NCBI RefSeq assembly: GCF_014201875.1
Contig: NZ_JACHFL010000002.1
Coordinates: 372,001 to 436,000, forward strand
Length of the DNA: 64,000 bases
Source: Deinococcus humi
GTDB taxonomy: Bacteria; Deinococcota; Deinococci; Deinococcales; Deinococcaceae
Reading direction: 5' to 3'
Below, in pieces: positions 10,300-20,498 of the stretch; the first letter of the stretch is position 1; each line of letters starts with the position of its first letter. Position numbers and translations under genes: made by a program. The notes under the pieces were generated by a model. The model saw only the letters and a list, made by a program, of their open reading frames with translations, ran no database searches and was not told where the DNA came from.

Positions 10300-10929
10300 G
10301 TGGACGTGGTGCGAGATCAGCTTCGTTCCGCGATCCTGGCCGGAGAGCTCGCCCCGGGGTCCCGCCTGAGCGTGCCGGAACTTGCCCGCCAGCTGGGCGT
10401 CAGCCGCTCGCCGGTGCGCGAGGCGGTGCTGCTGCTGGTGGGCGAGGGACTGGCGGTGGAGCAGTCGCGCCGGGGCGTGGAGGTCGCGCGGCTGGAACTG
10501 TCTGACGTTCTGGAGCTCTACGAATTACGGATGGCGCTTGAAAGTCTGGCCGCTCGCCACGCTGCCGAGCGCATGACCCAGACCGATCTGGCGGCGCTGC
10601 GCGGCGTGCTGGACGCCCAGGGCGCGGCGGCGGTGGGGGACGCCCGCCGCTACCGCGAGCTGGACCTGCGCTTTCACGAGATCGTCTCGCAGACCTGCGG
10701 CAACGCCCGGCTGGCCCGCCACGCTGCCATGCTGGCCCGCGAGATGCGGCTGGCCGGTCCGTTGCTGGTCAACGAGCCCTGGCACCTGCGCCGCAGTCAC
10801 GAGGAACACCGCACCATTGAACGCGCCCTGCGCCAGCGCGACGGCCCCGCCGCCGAGAGCGCCATGCGCGATCACCTGAGCCGCGTGGCCCAAAGCGTGC
10901 GTCACCACCACACTCCACCAAATCCCTGA
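10300..10929 (+). CDS. GntR-family transcriptional regulator, FCD (FadR-like) subfamily
   Basis: DNA-binding regulator with an N-terminal winged helix (LAPGSRLSVPELARQLGVSRSPVREAVLLL) and a C-terminal FCD ligand-binding domain. The FCD metal-site pattern is visible: DLRFH, then EEHRTIERAL, then MRDHLSRV. These domains usually sense organic acids, and it lies 43 bases before the Liv transporter operon, so it may control it. Start is uncertain: GTG 10300 has no ribosome site, whereas a strong GGAGGT (10258-10263) sits six bases before an in-frame CTG at 10270 that would add ten residues typical of the family (LQPIASARVV). Confidence 0.88.
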   Translation: MDVVRDQLRSAILAGELAPGSRLSVPELARQLGVSRSPVREAVLLLVGEGLAVEQSRRGVEVARLELSDVLELYELRMALESLAARHAAERMTQTDLAALRGVLDAQGAAAVGDARRYRELDLRFHEIVSQTCGNARLARHAAMLAREMRLAGPLLVNEPWHLRRSHEEHRTIERALRQRDGPAAESAMRDHLSRVAQSVRHHHTPPNP

Positions 10930-10972
10930 CCTCAACTGCCGACACTGAGCTCGGCCTCACAAGGAGAACCAC

Positions 10973-12142
10973 ATGCGTCCATTGAGTCAAAAGACTGTTC
11001 TGTTCACCCTCGCCCTCACCCTGGCCGCCACTGCGGGTGCGCAGGACACCATCAAGGTGGGCGCGATCACCTCGGTCACCGGGCGCTTCGCAGAGTTCGG
11101 CAAGATGCAGCTCGCGGGCTTCAAGGTGGGCGTGGCGGAAGTGAACAAGCGCGGCGGCGTGCTGGGCAAGAAGCTGGAACTGATCATCGAGGACAACGCC
11201 AGCGACGTGAACAAGGGGCTGGCCGCCGCCGAACGCCTGGTGAACGCGGGGGTGCCGCTGGTGCTCAACGAGTACTCCTCCAGCCTGGTCAAGGCGCAGG
11301 CGCAGTACCTGGCCCGCCAGAAGGTGCCGAACCTGGTGATCACATCCAGCGGCGACGACATCACCAAGCCGGGCAGCGACTACATCTTCCGCCTGAACCA
11401 GCCGGCCAGCGCATATGCCCAGGTGATTCTGGATCTCTTCAAGGCCAATAAGTTCAAGAGCATGGCGATCATCGCCGGGACGGGCTCGTTTGAGAAGAGC
11501 GTGGCCGACGCCGCCAACCGCATTGCCAAGGATTTTGGAATCACCGTGGTGGAAGACCAGCGCTACGACAAGGGCCTGACCGACTTCCGCCCGGTGCTCA
11601 ATCGCATCAAGGCCAAGAACCCCGACGGAATCCTGATGGTCAGCTACGCCGAGGACAGCGTCGCCCTGATGCGTCAGGCCCGCGAGGTGGGCGTCAAGCC
11701 ACGCCTGTTCGCCGGCGGCGCGGCTGGATTCGCGCTGCCCGATTTCATCAAGGACAGCGGCGCCGCCGCTGAGAACGTCGTGACCGCCACCGCCTGGATT
11801 CCGCAGCTGCGCTACGCCGGAACGCAGAAACTGAACGTCGATCTCAAGAAGGCGCTGGGCGGCGAGGACCCCAGCTACCACGCGGCGCAGGCTTACGCGG
11901 GCGTGCTGACCGCTGCCGCCGCGATCAACAAGGCGGGCAGCACCGACCGCGAGAAGGTCAAGGCCGCGCTGGGCACGGTCAACCTTCAGACCGCCTTCGG
12001 CCCGATCCAGTTCAAGAACTACGACGGGTTCACGAACCAGAACCCGCTGGAAATGGTGGCGCAGCAGGTGCAGAAGGGAGCCTTCGTGCCGGTGTACCCC
12101 AAGTCGGTCGTTCCGCGCGCGCTGACCTTCGAGCGCAAGTAA
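10973..12142 (+). CDS. Branched-chain amino acid ABC transporter substrate-binding protein (first copy)
   Basis: Secreted receptor of a HAAT-type ABC transporter, 389 residues. It has a Sec signal peptide (ending about ATAGAQ) and the periplasmic type-1 fold: IKVGAITSVTGRFAEFG at the mature N-terminus, GKKLELIIEDNASDVNKG, and a C-terminal AFGPIQFKNYDGFTNQNP. Ribosome site AAGGAG precedes the ATG. A close paralogue follows directly, and permease and ATPase genes livHMGF come next. The ligand may be leucine/isoleucine/valine or another small acid, since this family also carries amides and aromatic acids. Confidence 0.9.
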   Translation: MRPLSQKTVLFTLALTLAATAGAQDTIKVGAITSVTGRFAEFGKMQLAGFKVGVAEVNKRGGVLGKKLELIIEDNASDVNKGLAAAERLVNAGVPLVLNEYSSSLVKAQAQYLARQKVPNLVITSSGDDITKPGSDYIFRLNQPASAYAQVILDLFKANKFKSMAIIAGTGSFEKSVADAANRIAKDFGITVVEDQRYDKGLTDFRPVLNRIKAKNPDGILMVSYAEDSVALMRQAREVGVKPRLFAGGAAGFALPDFIKDSGAAAENVVTATAWIPQLRYAGTQKLNVDLKKALGGEDPSYHAAQAYAGVLTAAAAINKAGSTDREKVKAALGTVNLQTAFGPIQFKNYDGFTNQNPLEMVAQQVQKGAFVPVYPKSVVPRALTFERK

Positions 12143-12201
12143 GGTCAACCGGAAGTGGTCCGTGGTGGAGGGCCGGGCGTTTTCCCCACGGACCATTGAC
12201 C
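12143..12201 (+). other. Intercistronic hairpin between the two receptor genes
   Basis: GGTCAA (12143-12148) and GGTCCGTGG (12157-12165) pair with CCACGGACC (12186-12194) and TTGACC (12196-12201). There is no T tract after it, so it more likely stabilises the upstream receptor mRNA than terminates it. High receptor expression relative to permeases is usual for ABC importers. Confidence 0.5.
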
Positions 12202-12221
12202 GTTCTTTGAGGAGGAATCCT

Positions 12222-13382
12222 ATGCGTCCAATCCAGACCCTGACCGCCCTCGCCCTTCTTTCTTTCACTCTTGCCTCCGCGCAGGGCACCATCAAGATCG
12301 GGGCCGTCACCAGTCTGTCGGGGCGTTTTGCCACCTTCGGGGCCATGCAGCAGGCGGGCTTCAAGGTGGCCGTAGACGAGATCAACGCCAAGGGCGGCAT
12401 CAACGGTCAGAAGCTTGAACTGCTGCTGGAGGACGATGCCAGCGACACCAACAAGGCGCTGAACGCCGCCGAGAAACTGGTCAACGAGAGGGTACCGCTG
12501 GTGATCGGCGCGTACAGCAGCGGGGTCACCAAGCCGCTGTCGCAGTACATGGCGCGGGTCAAGGTGCCGCTGCTCGTGGCCACTGCCATCGACGAGACCA
12601 TCACCAAACCGGGCAACGCCTACACGTTCCGCGTCAACAACCAGAGCAGCGTCTATACCCGCAGCCTGATTACTGAGCTCAAGCGCATCGGCGGCATGAA
12701 GACGGCAGTGGTGCTGACCAGCAACGACGCCTTCGGCAAAAGTGTGCTGACCGACGCCACCAAGCTGCTGCCTGCCGCCGGATTTACCGTGCTGAGCAAG
12801 GACACCTACGACAAGGGCCTGACCGACTTCCGCCCGCTGCTGAACCGCTACAAGGGGCAGAACCCCGACGTGGTGATCTTCGCCAGCTACGAGGAGGACG
12901 CCGTGGCCCTGGCCAAGCAGGTCAGGGAAACTGGGCTGTCCCCCAGGATGATCGCTGGAATTGCCACCGGTTTTGCCCTCCCCGACTTCCTGAAGGGCGC
13001 GGGCAGCACCGCCGAGAACTTCCTGGTCACCATGGTCTGGAACGCCGACGTGAAGTATCCGGGCGCCGCCAGCCTGTACACCCGCCTGAAAACGGCGCTG
13101 GGCGGCGAGGAGCCCTCACAACATGCCGCGCAAAGTTACGCGGCGGTGCTCGCCGCAGCCGACGCCATCAAACGCGGCGGCAGCGATCCCGAGAAGGTGA
13201 GGGCGGCGCTGGAGAGCACCAAGCTCAATACAGCTTTCGGTCCCGTCACCTTCCGCGACTACGCGGGTTACCAGAACCAGAACAGCGTTGTTGGGCTGAT
13301 CACGCAGGTGCAGGGCGGCAAATTCGTGACCGTTGGCCCGGCCAGCGCGGCGACCGGGAAAGTCGTCCTGCCCAGGAAGTAG
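12222..13382 (+). CDS. Branched-chain amino acid ABC transporter substrate-binding protein (second copy)
   Basis: A 386-residue paralogue of the preceding receptor, with the same start of the mature protein (IKIGAVTSLSGRFATFG), the same inner motif (YDKGLTDFRPLLNR) and a C-terminus AFGPVTFRDYAGYQNQN. A Sec signal peptide ends at about LASAQ. ATG 12222 follows GAGGAGG. Side-by-side divergence suggests two ligand specificities served by one permease, as LivJ/LivK do in E. coli; which copy corresponds to which cannot be told. Confidence 0.9.
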   Translation: MRPIQTLTALALLSFTLASAQGTIKIGAVTSLSGRFATFGAMQQAGFKVAVDEINAKGGINGQKLELLLEDDASDTNKALNAAEKLVNERVPLVIGAYSSGVTKPLSQYMARVKVPLLVATAIDETITKPGNAYTFRVNNQSSVYTRSLITELKRIGGMKTAVVLTSNDAFGKSVLTDATKLLPAAGFTVLSKDTYDKGLTDFRPLLNRYKGQNPDVVIFASYEEDAVALAKQVRETGLSPRMIAGIATGFALPDFLKGAGSTAENFLVTMVWNADVKYPGAASLYTRLKTALGGEEPSQHAAQSYAAVLAAADAIKRGGSDPEKVRAALESTKLNTAFGPVTFRDYAGYQNQNSVVGLITQVQGGKFVTVGPASAATGKVVLPRK

Positions 13383-13474
13383 GGGGGACAGGGCAGTCTC
13401 TGGCCTGCCGGGTGGCTCCCTCCCATTCCCCCAGCCCTCATGACCGCCCACATTCCACTCAAGGAGCCCAACCA

Positions 13475-14362
13475 ATGGATCAAGTCGCCGTCACGGCGTT
13501 TTTTCAAACCCTGGTGCAGGGACTGCTGACCGGGGGGCTGTACGCCCTGATCGGCACCGGCCTGAGCCTGATCTTCGGCGTCATGAAGATTATCAATTTC
13601 GCGCACGGCGACTTTCTGGCGATCGGTATGTTCATCACGCTGGCGCTGTTCAAGGCCTTCAACCTTGATCCGTACCTGAGCCTGCTGGTGGCCGCCCCGT
13701 TCGGCTTCGCCCTGGGCTACCTCATCCAGCGGTTCGTGCTGGCGCGGCTGGGGGACCGGCTGGGCGAGGGCAGCCTGCTCGCCACGCTGGGACTGGGGCT
13801 GATCATCAGCAACACGCTGCTGCTGGGCTTTGGCGCGCAGCCGCAGAGCATCAACGTGCCGTACGCCATCAACACCCTCAAGTTCGCGGGCGTGCAGGTC
13901 AGTGTGTCGCTGCTGATCGCCGGACTGGGAACGGTGCTGGCCATCTCGGCGCTGAATCTGGTGCTGTACCGCACCGAACTGGGCCGCGCCATCCGCGCCA
14001 CGGCGCAAAACCCCCTGGGCGCAGAGTTGCAGGGCGTCAAGACCTCCAATATCCAGGCCATCGTGTTCGGCGTAGGTGTCTCCTTCGCCGCCATCGCGGG
14101 CGTGCTGCTGATGCCGCTGCTGTACACCTTTCCCACAGTGGGCGAGAATTACGTGACCAAGGCGTTCATCGTGACCGTGCTGGGCGGCCTGGGCAACCTG
14201 CCGGGGGCCGTCGTGGGCGGGCTGGTGCTGGGCGTGATCGAGTCGCTGGGCGCGTTCTACATCAGCAACAACTACCGCGACGCCTACGGTCTGATCGTGT
14301 TCCTGCTGGTGCTGCTGCTGCGGCCTGAAGGGTTGTTTGGGAGGACGGTGAAGCGGGTATGA
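13475..14362 (+). CDS. livH: Branched-chain amino acid ABC transporter permease LivH
   Basis: First permease of the transporter, 295 residues with about eight hydrophobic segments. The family signatures GLYALIGTGLSLIFGVMKIINFAHGD near the N-terminus and GLGNLPGAVVGGLVLGVIE near the C-terminus are present. ATG 13475 is chosen because AAGGAG lies eight bases upstream; the 92-base gap after the receptor gene has no terminator. It overlaps livM by ATGA, so the permeases are made together. Confidence 0.93.
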   Translation: MDQVAVTAFFQTLVQGLLTGGLYALIGTGLSLIFGVMKIINFAHGDFLAIGMFITLALFKAFNLDPYLSLLVAAPFGFALGYLIQRFVLARLGDRLGEGSLLATLGLGLIISNTLLLGFGAQPQSINVPYAINTLKFAGVQVSVSLLIAGLGTVLAISALNLVLYRTELGRAIRATAQNPLGAELQGVKTSNIQAIVFGVGVSFAAIAGVLLMPLLYTFPTVGENYVTKAFIVTVLGGLGNLPGAVVGGLVLGVIESLGAFYISNNYRDAYGLIVFLLVLLLRPEGLFGRTVKRV

Positions 14363-15366
14363 CCGCCCTCGCGCCCACCTCCGCCGCGCGTCCCCGCGCG
14401 CTGACCTTTGGCAACGTGTGGCTGAGCGCCGTGCTTGTCGCCATCCTGTTCATCTACCCGTTCGTGTTCGGCAAGACCCTGAACTTCGGGATTTCCACGC
14501 TGCTGTTCGCCGGTTTCGCCATGAGCTGGAACATTCTGGGTGGCTGGGCCGGGCAGACCAGCCTGGGCCACGCGGCCCTGCTGGGCATCGGGGCTTACAG
14601 CATGACGCTGCTGGCGACGCCCGAACGGTTGCCCCCGTTCCTGTCCTCGCCGCTGGCCCCGTGGTGGGGCACGTTGGTCGGAATGGTGGTCGCGGTAGCG
14701 GTGGCGGCGGTGTGGGGCTGGTTGACCTTCCGGCTGCAGGGTTCGTATTTCGCTCTATCGACCATTGCGGTGGCGCTCGTCATTCGTCTGATCGCCATCA
14801 ACTCCAACTGGACCGGTGGTGCGGAAGGGCTGTTCATGCCGGATCTGCCGCGCCCGTTTGGCCTGGATCTGTTTGACCGCAAGGTGGAGTACTGGCTGGC
14901 CTTCGCCTTCGTGCTGCTGACCCTGGTCATCACGCACCTGATCCGCCGCTCGCGCATGGGGTACGCGCTGCAGGCCGTGCGCGAGGACGAGGACGGCGCG
15001 CGGGCGCTGGGGATCGATCCGGCCCGCATGAAACTGCTGGCCTTCATGCTCAGCGCCGCGCTGATGGCCCTGGGCGGCAGCCTGTACGCCCTGTACCTGC
15101 AGGCCTTCGAACCGCACACCATTCTGGAACTGCCCCTGAGCATCCAGATCGCGCTGCTGGCGATCATCGGCGGGCGCACCACCATCCAGGGGCCGCTGAT
15201 CGGGGCGCTGGTGCTGAGCATCTTCGGTGAGGTCTTCCGCAACGTGTTCAGCAGCGCCAACCTGCTGATCTACGGCGTGCTGATCCTGCTGGTGACGCTG
15301 TTCGCGCCCAGCGGCATCATGGGTCTGTTTCAGCGCGCCGGCAGCAAGCTGGGGACGGCGCGATGA
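14359..15366 (+). CDS. livM: Branched-chain amino acid ABC transporter permease LivM
   Basis: Second permease, 335 residues, many hydrophobic segments. Family motifs are NILGGWAGQTSLGHAALLGIGAY near residue 55, the coupling-loop segment YALQAVREDEDGARALGIDP and the GGRTTIQGPLIGALVL region near the C-terminus. It starts in the stop of livH and ends in the start of livG, both as ATGA overlaps. Confidence 0.93.
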   Translation: MTALAPTSAARPRALTFGNVWLSAVLVAILFIYPFVFGKTLNFGISTLLFAGFAMSWNILGGWAGQTSLGHAALLGIGAYSMTLLATPERLPPFLSSPLAPWWGTLVGMVVAVAVAAVWGWLTFRLQGSYFALSTIAVALVIRLIAINSNWTGGAEGLFMPDLPRPFGLDLFDRKVEYWLAFAFVLLTLVITHLIRRSRMGYALQAVREDEDGARALGIDPARMKLLAFMLSAALMALGGSLYALYLQAFEPHTILELPLSIQIALLAIIGGRTTIQGPLIGALVLSIFGEVFRNVFSSANLLIYGVLILLVTLFAPSGIMGLFQRAGSKLGTAR

Positions 15367-16136
15367 CGGCGCCTTCCCTGACGAAGCTTCCGGGCGAGCC
15401 CGTTCACGCGTCCTCCGGCCCGCCGATCCTGAAGGCCGAGAACATCACCGTGCGTTTCGGCGGGGTGGTGGCGGTTAAGGACATCTCGCTGGCGGTGCGG
15501 CCCGGCGAGATCCTGGGCCTGATCGGGCCGAACGGGGCGGGGAAGACCACCCTCTTCAACGCGCTGACCGGCTTCGTGCGTCCCAGCGAGGGGCGGGTGC
15601 TGTACAACGGGCGGGACATCACCACCATGCCGCCGCAGGCCCGCGCCAAGCTGGGGATGGCCCGTACCTTTCAGGTCGAGCGCCCCTTCGAGGACCTGAG
15701 CGTGCTGGAGAATGTGCTGGTGGCGGCCTTCCTGAAATACAGGGGAGGCCGGGCCGAGGACCACGCCTACGCCGTGCTGGAGCGTGTGGGCCTAGCTGAC
15801 CGTGCCACCCAGCCTGCCTCGCAGCTGAACCTCGCGCGTCGCCGCCGCCTGGAACTGGCGAAGGTGCTGGCGCTGGAGCCGAAGGTTCTGTTTCTGGATG
15901 AGAGCATCGCGGGCCTGAACCCGCCGGGGCAGCAGGAGATGGTGGCGCTGATCCGCACGCTGGCAGGGTCGGGCCTCGCCATCGTGATGGTGGAACACAT
16001 CATGCACGTGATCATGAGCCTGTCCGATCACGTCATCTGCATGGCTTTCGGCGAGCTGCTGGCCGAGGGCGACCCGCACGCGGTGGCCGCGCACCCGGAC
16101 GTGATCCGGGCGTATCTGGGGGATGACAATGACTAG
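15363..16136 (+). CDS. livG: Branched-chain amino acid ABC transporter ATPase LivG
   Basis: First ATPase of the transporter, 257 residues. Walker A is GPNGAGKTTLFN and the H-loop lies in MVEHIMHVIM. The ABC signature is degenerate (LNLARRRRLELAKVL instead of LSGGQ) and Walker B ends in DESIAGLNP instead of DEP; relatives of LivG often carry similar substitutions, so the protein is probably active as the asymmetric partner of LivF. ATGA overlap with livM. Confidence 0.92.
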   Translation: MTAPSLTKLPGEPVHASSGPPILKAENITVRFGGVVAVKDISLAVRPGEILGLIGPNGAGKTTLFNALTGFVRPSEGRVLYNGRDITTMPPQARAKLGMARTFQVERPFEDLSVLENVLVAAFLKYRGGRAEDHAYAVLERVGLADRATQPASQLNLARRRRLELAKVLALEPKVLFLDESIAGLNPPGQQEMVALIRTLAGSGLAIVMVEHIMHVIMSLSDHVICMAFGELLAEGDPHAVAAHPDVIRAYLGDDND

Positions 16137-16259
16137 AGGGTGGAAGACGCCGCGTCAAACCTTCAAATGGTTTAACCTTCTCGCCGCTCTGTCTTTTGCC
16201 ATTGTCCAGTTCGCCGGTTTGCCGGTCGGGCTGACAACTCAACCCCCCGGAGGCCACCC

Positions 16260-17015
16260 ATGACCACCCAAACTCACCCCACCCGCGTCGGTTACGTTCC
16301 CGGAGAACGCGTGCTGGAAGCCGCCGATCTGGAAGTTGCCTACGGTCAGGTGCAGGTGGTCTTCGGCGTGTCGCTGCATGTGGACAAGGGCGAGCTGGTG
16401 GGCCTGGTGGGCGGCAACGGCAGCGGCAAGAGCACCATCTTGCGGGTGCTGTCGGGCATGCTCAAGGCCAGATCGGGAAGCGCCACCTACCGGGGACAGA
16501 ACCTGAACGCCGTGCCGCCGCACCGCATTACCGATATGGGTGTGGCGCATGTGCCGATGGGCCGTCAACTGTTCGGGCAGATGACCGTTGAGGAAAACCT
16601 GATCATGGGCGCGTACCTGCCGCGCACCAAGAAGAACCGCGCCGAGAACCTGCAAAAGGTCTACGACTTCTTTCCCCGACTGACCGAGAAGCGCCGCTCG
16701 GCCGCCGCCGCCCTGTCCGGTGGGGAACAGCAGATGGTGGCGATTGGCCGCGCCCTGATGAGCGAGCCCGAAGTGCTGCTGATGGACGAGCCGTCGCTGG
16801 GGCTGGCCCCACTCGTCGTTTCGGAGGTCATGCGCGTGATCGGCAGCCTGCGTGAACTGGGATTGACCGTGCTGCTGGTGGAGCAGAACGTGCGGCAGGT
16901 CTTGAAGGTGACGGACCGGACCTACGTGCTGGAACTGGGCAGCCTGGTCAAGGAGGGGCCGAGCAGGGAACTGATGGGAGACCCGGAGATCATCAAGGCG
17001 TATCTGGGCGTTTAG
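16260..17015 (+). CDS. livF: Branched-chain amino acid ABC transporter ATPase LivF
   Basis: Second ATPase, 251 residues, with a fully canonical set: Walker A GGNGSGKSTILR, signature LSGGEQQMVAIGRAL, Walker B VLLMDEPSLGLAP and H-loop VEQNV. A GGAGG ribosome site lies just before ATG 16260. The 123-base gap after livG holds no gene or clear terminator, so it should be the last gene of the operon; a strong terminator follows. Confidence 0.93.
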   Translation: MTTQTHPTRVGYVPGERVLEAADLEVAYGQVQVVFGVSLHVDKGELVGLVGGNGSGKSTILRVLSGMLKARSGSATYRGQNLNAVPPHRITDMGVAHVPMGRQLFGQMTVEENLIMGAYLPRTKKNRAENLQKVYDFFPRLTEKRRSAAAALSGGEQQMVAIGRALMSEPEVLLMDEPSLGLAPLVVSEVMRVIGSLRELGLTVLLVEQNVRQVLKVTDRTYVLELGSLVKEGPSRELMGDPEIIKAYLGV

Positions 17016-17029
17016 CCGGCGTTGGTCGG

Positions 17030-17065
17030 GAAGGAGAGGCTTCTGGGCCTCTCCTTCTTATTTTG
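17030..17065. terminator. Terminator after livF
   Basis: Perfect 11-bp stem, GAAGGAGAGGC (17030-17040) with 17047-17057, six-base loop, then TTATTTTG. It also lies at the end of the convergent MBL gene. Confidence 0.85.
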
Positions 17066-17783
17066 TGCGCCAGCGGGTCGGATCAGCCAGTTCGGCGGGC
17101 ATGCCAGACAGGCGGCTGATCGTTGCGGCGACCCGCAGGGTCACAGGATGGGGCGGGGCGTTTTTCTCGGCCAGCTCCACGGCCCGGCGCATGGCCGGCA
17201 GCGGATCAGGCAGCACCCGGCCATGCCCAACCGCCAGAAAACGCGCTGGGAGGTCCAGCAAGAATCTGGCGCTGTGAACCGTCCGGGCCAGATCCTCGGT
17301 GCCGAAGGAGGGTAATGGAAACACGGCGTTCACGACGCTGGCCACCCGCAACCCCGGGATGTTGACGAAAGTGTCCCCGGCGTACAGTGTGCCGTCGCGC
17401 TCGTCAAAGTAGGCGAGGTGGCCCGGCGAGTGTCCGGGCGTGTTCAGCACCTGCAGACTTTCCACTCTGTCGCCGCCGCGCAACAACCTCGAGGGTGCGG
17501 TGCGGACGCCGCCACGGGCCAGCTGCTCCGCGTCGTTCTCGCCCACCAGAACTTCCAGGTCCGGCATTGCCTTTTTCAGGGCGTCGACGCTGCCGACGTG
17601 ATCTGGGTGGGGATGGGTCAGGGCCACGCGACGCAGTGGTCTGCCCGTGCGCCTGACCGCTGCCAGAACACGCTTTTCCAGACCCGGAATCCCCGCGTCG
17701 ATCAGGGTCAGGCCGTCTTTCTCCGGCACCAGATACGAATTGACCATTCCGAACTGGGCGAGGCGAATGGGCGCCTGATTCAT
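17058..17783 (-). CDS. Metallo-beta-lactamase-fold hydrolase
   Basis: A 241-residue soluble hydrolase with the two-metal MBL pattern: THPHPDHVG (HxHxDH) near residue 58, NTPGHSPGH near 112, AGDTF near 130 and VGHG near 182. The family includes glyoxalase II, quorum-quenching lactonases and thioesterases; substrate unknown. ATG 17783 follows a GGGAGGAA ribosome site and overlaps the stop of the small membrane protein upstream, so both are probably one operon under the TetR-controlled promoter at about 18.12-18.15 kb. Confidence 0.85.
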   Translation of the reverse strand: MNQAPIRLAQFGMVNSYLVPEKDGLTLIDAGIPGLEKRVLAAVRRTGRPLRRVALTHPHPDHVGSVDALKKAMPDLEVLVGENDAEQLARGGVRTAPSRLLRGGDRVESLQVLNTPGHSPGHLAYFDERDGTLYAGDTFVNIPGLRVASVVNAVFPLPSFGTEDLARTVHSARFLLDLPARFLAVGHGRVLPDPLPAMRRAVELAEKNAPPHPVTLRVAATISRLSGMPAELADPTRWRTK

Positions 17784-18112
17784 CGGGTTCCTCCCTGAAG
17801 AACACTGAGAAGGGCGAGACCAAGGAATGCGGCAGCGGGCAGCAGCCCGGCGGTGGCGAGGAGAGCGGCGCAGGCCAGCATGAAGACAGCCAGTTTGGCC
17901 AGCTGCCAGGCGAGGCCCCGAACAGGACGGGAGGCGCGTGGGGAGAGGAACGCTCCCCAGAAGACGGTCAGAACCAGCGGCGCGGCGATCAGTCCAGGCC
18001 AGCCCGCAGTCTGCTGGTCCCACACGCCGACGGCGACGACAGCGGCAAGTTCCAGACAGAAAGCCAGCCCATCCCAGGGGGTGATCTCTAGGCGAACACT
18101 GTTCGTATTCAT
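17780..18112 (-). CDS. Small membrane protein, YrdB-like (DUF2568)
   Basis: A 110-residue protein with four hydrophobic segments, beginning WDGLAFCLELAAVVAVGVW and ending AAAFLGLALLSVL, the pattern of the YrdB/DUF2568 membrane family of unknown function. ATG 18112 lies seven bases after a near-consensus promoter (TTGACA, 17-base spacer, TACAGT on the minus strand), so it is read from a leaderless transcript. The stop overlaps the start of the MBL gene. Confidence 0.7.
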   Translation of the reverse strand: MNTNSVRLEITPWDGLAFCLELAAVVAVGVWDQQTAGWPGLIAAPLVLTVFWGAFLSPRASRPVRGLAWQLAKLAVFMLACAALLATAGLLPAAAFLGLALLSVLQGGTR

Positions 18113-18116
18113 AATC

Positions 18117-18161
18117 AACACTGTACGTCTGTGAAGGGAGGCTGTCAAGACGTACACTGTT
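18117..18161. promoter_or_regulatory. Divergent promoters with inverted-repeat TetR operator
   Basis: Two almost identical inverted 13-base arms lie at 18117-18129 and 18149-18161. The minus-strand promoter is TTGACA (18143-18148) and TACAGT (18120-18125), spacer 17. The plus-strand -10 is TACACT (18153-18158), seven bases before the TetR gene. Each repeat arm covers one -10 box, so one repressor could silence both directions. Confidence 0.7.
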
Positions 18162-18165
18162 CTCA

Positions 18166-18753
18166 ATGCCATATCCCGCCAAGCTCAACCCCGAACAGAT
18201 TCTGGATGCCGCCCAGACGTTGCTGGAAACGTCAGGCCCGGATGGACTAAGTATGCGGACCCTGGCCGACGCCCTCTCGGTCCGGCCCAGCAGCCTCTAC
18301 CGCCACCACGCCAGCCGTGAAACGCTGTTGGTGGCGCTGGGGGATCGAGCAGCCGGAGCGTTGCAGGAGGCACTCCTGCGCGCCACGGCCGACAGGACGG
18401 CGAGGGCCGGGGCCGAGGCCGCCTCACACGCCTATCTGGACTACGCCCGGCAGCATCCACACCTCTATGCACTGTTGCTGACCAAGGGGGAGGAGCAGTC
18501 CCCAGCAGGGTTGGCGGGCACGGCGGGCAAGCGACTCTGGAGCGCACTGCTGGAGGTGGTGGGGCAGCTGAGCGGCAACCTCGACGACACAGATCACGCC
18601 GTCGCTCTCTGGACCTTTCTCCATGGTTTCGCGGCGCTAGAACGCAGCGGCATGTTCGGTGCCAGTGGCCCCAGGGGTGGGCTGAAGGTTGGCCTGACGG
18701 CCCTGCTGGACGCGATGGAGTCGGCCCATGCCACCCGTAAGCCGTCTTCCTGA
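18166..18753 (+). CDS. TetR-family transcriptional repressor
   Basis: A 195-residue regulator. The N-terminal helix-turn-helix is [23 protein letters not shown] through [23 protein letters not shown] (about residues 7-53). The C-terminal part ([40 protein letters not shown]) resembles the WHG-type TetR ligand domain. It is transcribed divergently from the YrdB-like and MBL genes and should repress them and itself through the inverted repeat between them. The inducer is unknown. Confidence 0.88.
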   Translation: MPYPAKLNPEQILDAAQTLLETSGPDGLSMRTLADALSVRPSSLYRHHASRETLLVALGDRAAGALQEALLRATADRTARAGAEAASHAYLDYARQHPHLYALLLTKGEEQSPAGLAGTAGKRLWSALLEVVGQLSGNLDDTDHAVALWTFLHGFAALERSGMFGASGPRGGLKVGLTALLDAMESAHATRKPSS

Positions 18754-18773
18754 ACATCCCGCCCGGCCCCGCG

Positions 18774-18779
18774 TACACT
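18774..18779 (+). promoter_or_regulatory. -10 box for leaderless ispG
   Basis: TACACT ends six bases before ATG 18786; no ribosome site is present. Confidence 0.55.
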
Positions 18780-18785
18780 GCGTCT

Positions 18786-19986
<1,201 letters not shown>

Positions 19987-20012
<26 letters not shown>

Positions 20013-20418
20013 GGTTAATCCTCAATGGGTGACGCCGATCCTGTCGCCAGAACAATGGATACTTGTGCCGGGCGCTGTTGTCAAAGCGCTAGAGCTGTGC
20101 GGTGTGAACGACGTGATCACCATGCATGGCTGGACAGAATCTGAATTTGCAGATTGCCCCGAGTTTGAAAGTCTGCAATGGGTGGATGTATGGGTCATGC
20201 CCGCCGATTTAATCAACGTGATCGCCCAGCGGGAAGCACTTGGTTTTACCCTGGGACGTGATGATTGGTGGATCCGTGGCTGTAGCTCTGCGCCTTTCGA
20301 GCTTCTGTGCTGCCATGAATCTGATGTGCATCTTGAAACGGTTAATCTGCAACTGGCGGACCAATTTCGGATGGTGTTTTCCGGCTGCGGTTTGGACTTG
20401 CGGCAGGTTGTGAACTGA
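19987..20418 (+). CDS. Hypothetical protein
   Basis: A 143-residue protein I do not recognise. It starts inside the last 26 bases of ispG, so it may be co-translated with it. It is rich in Trp and Cys ([51 protein letters not shown]) and has no signal peptide. Codon use is less GC-biased than ispG, which hints at a more recent arrival. Confidence 0.55.
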
Positions 20419-20498
20419 GTTGGCTTGCGCCTTAAGATCTGCGTTTGCGCTCCCTTCACCCTGAGCACGTTCGCGCCCGCGCCCGTTAAGCTCTGGGC

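Noticed and set aside
15363..16136. livG as a broken ATPase because of its degenerate signature
   Set aside because: Similar changes are usual in this ATPase subfamily, and Walker A and the H-loop are intact.
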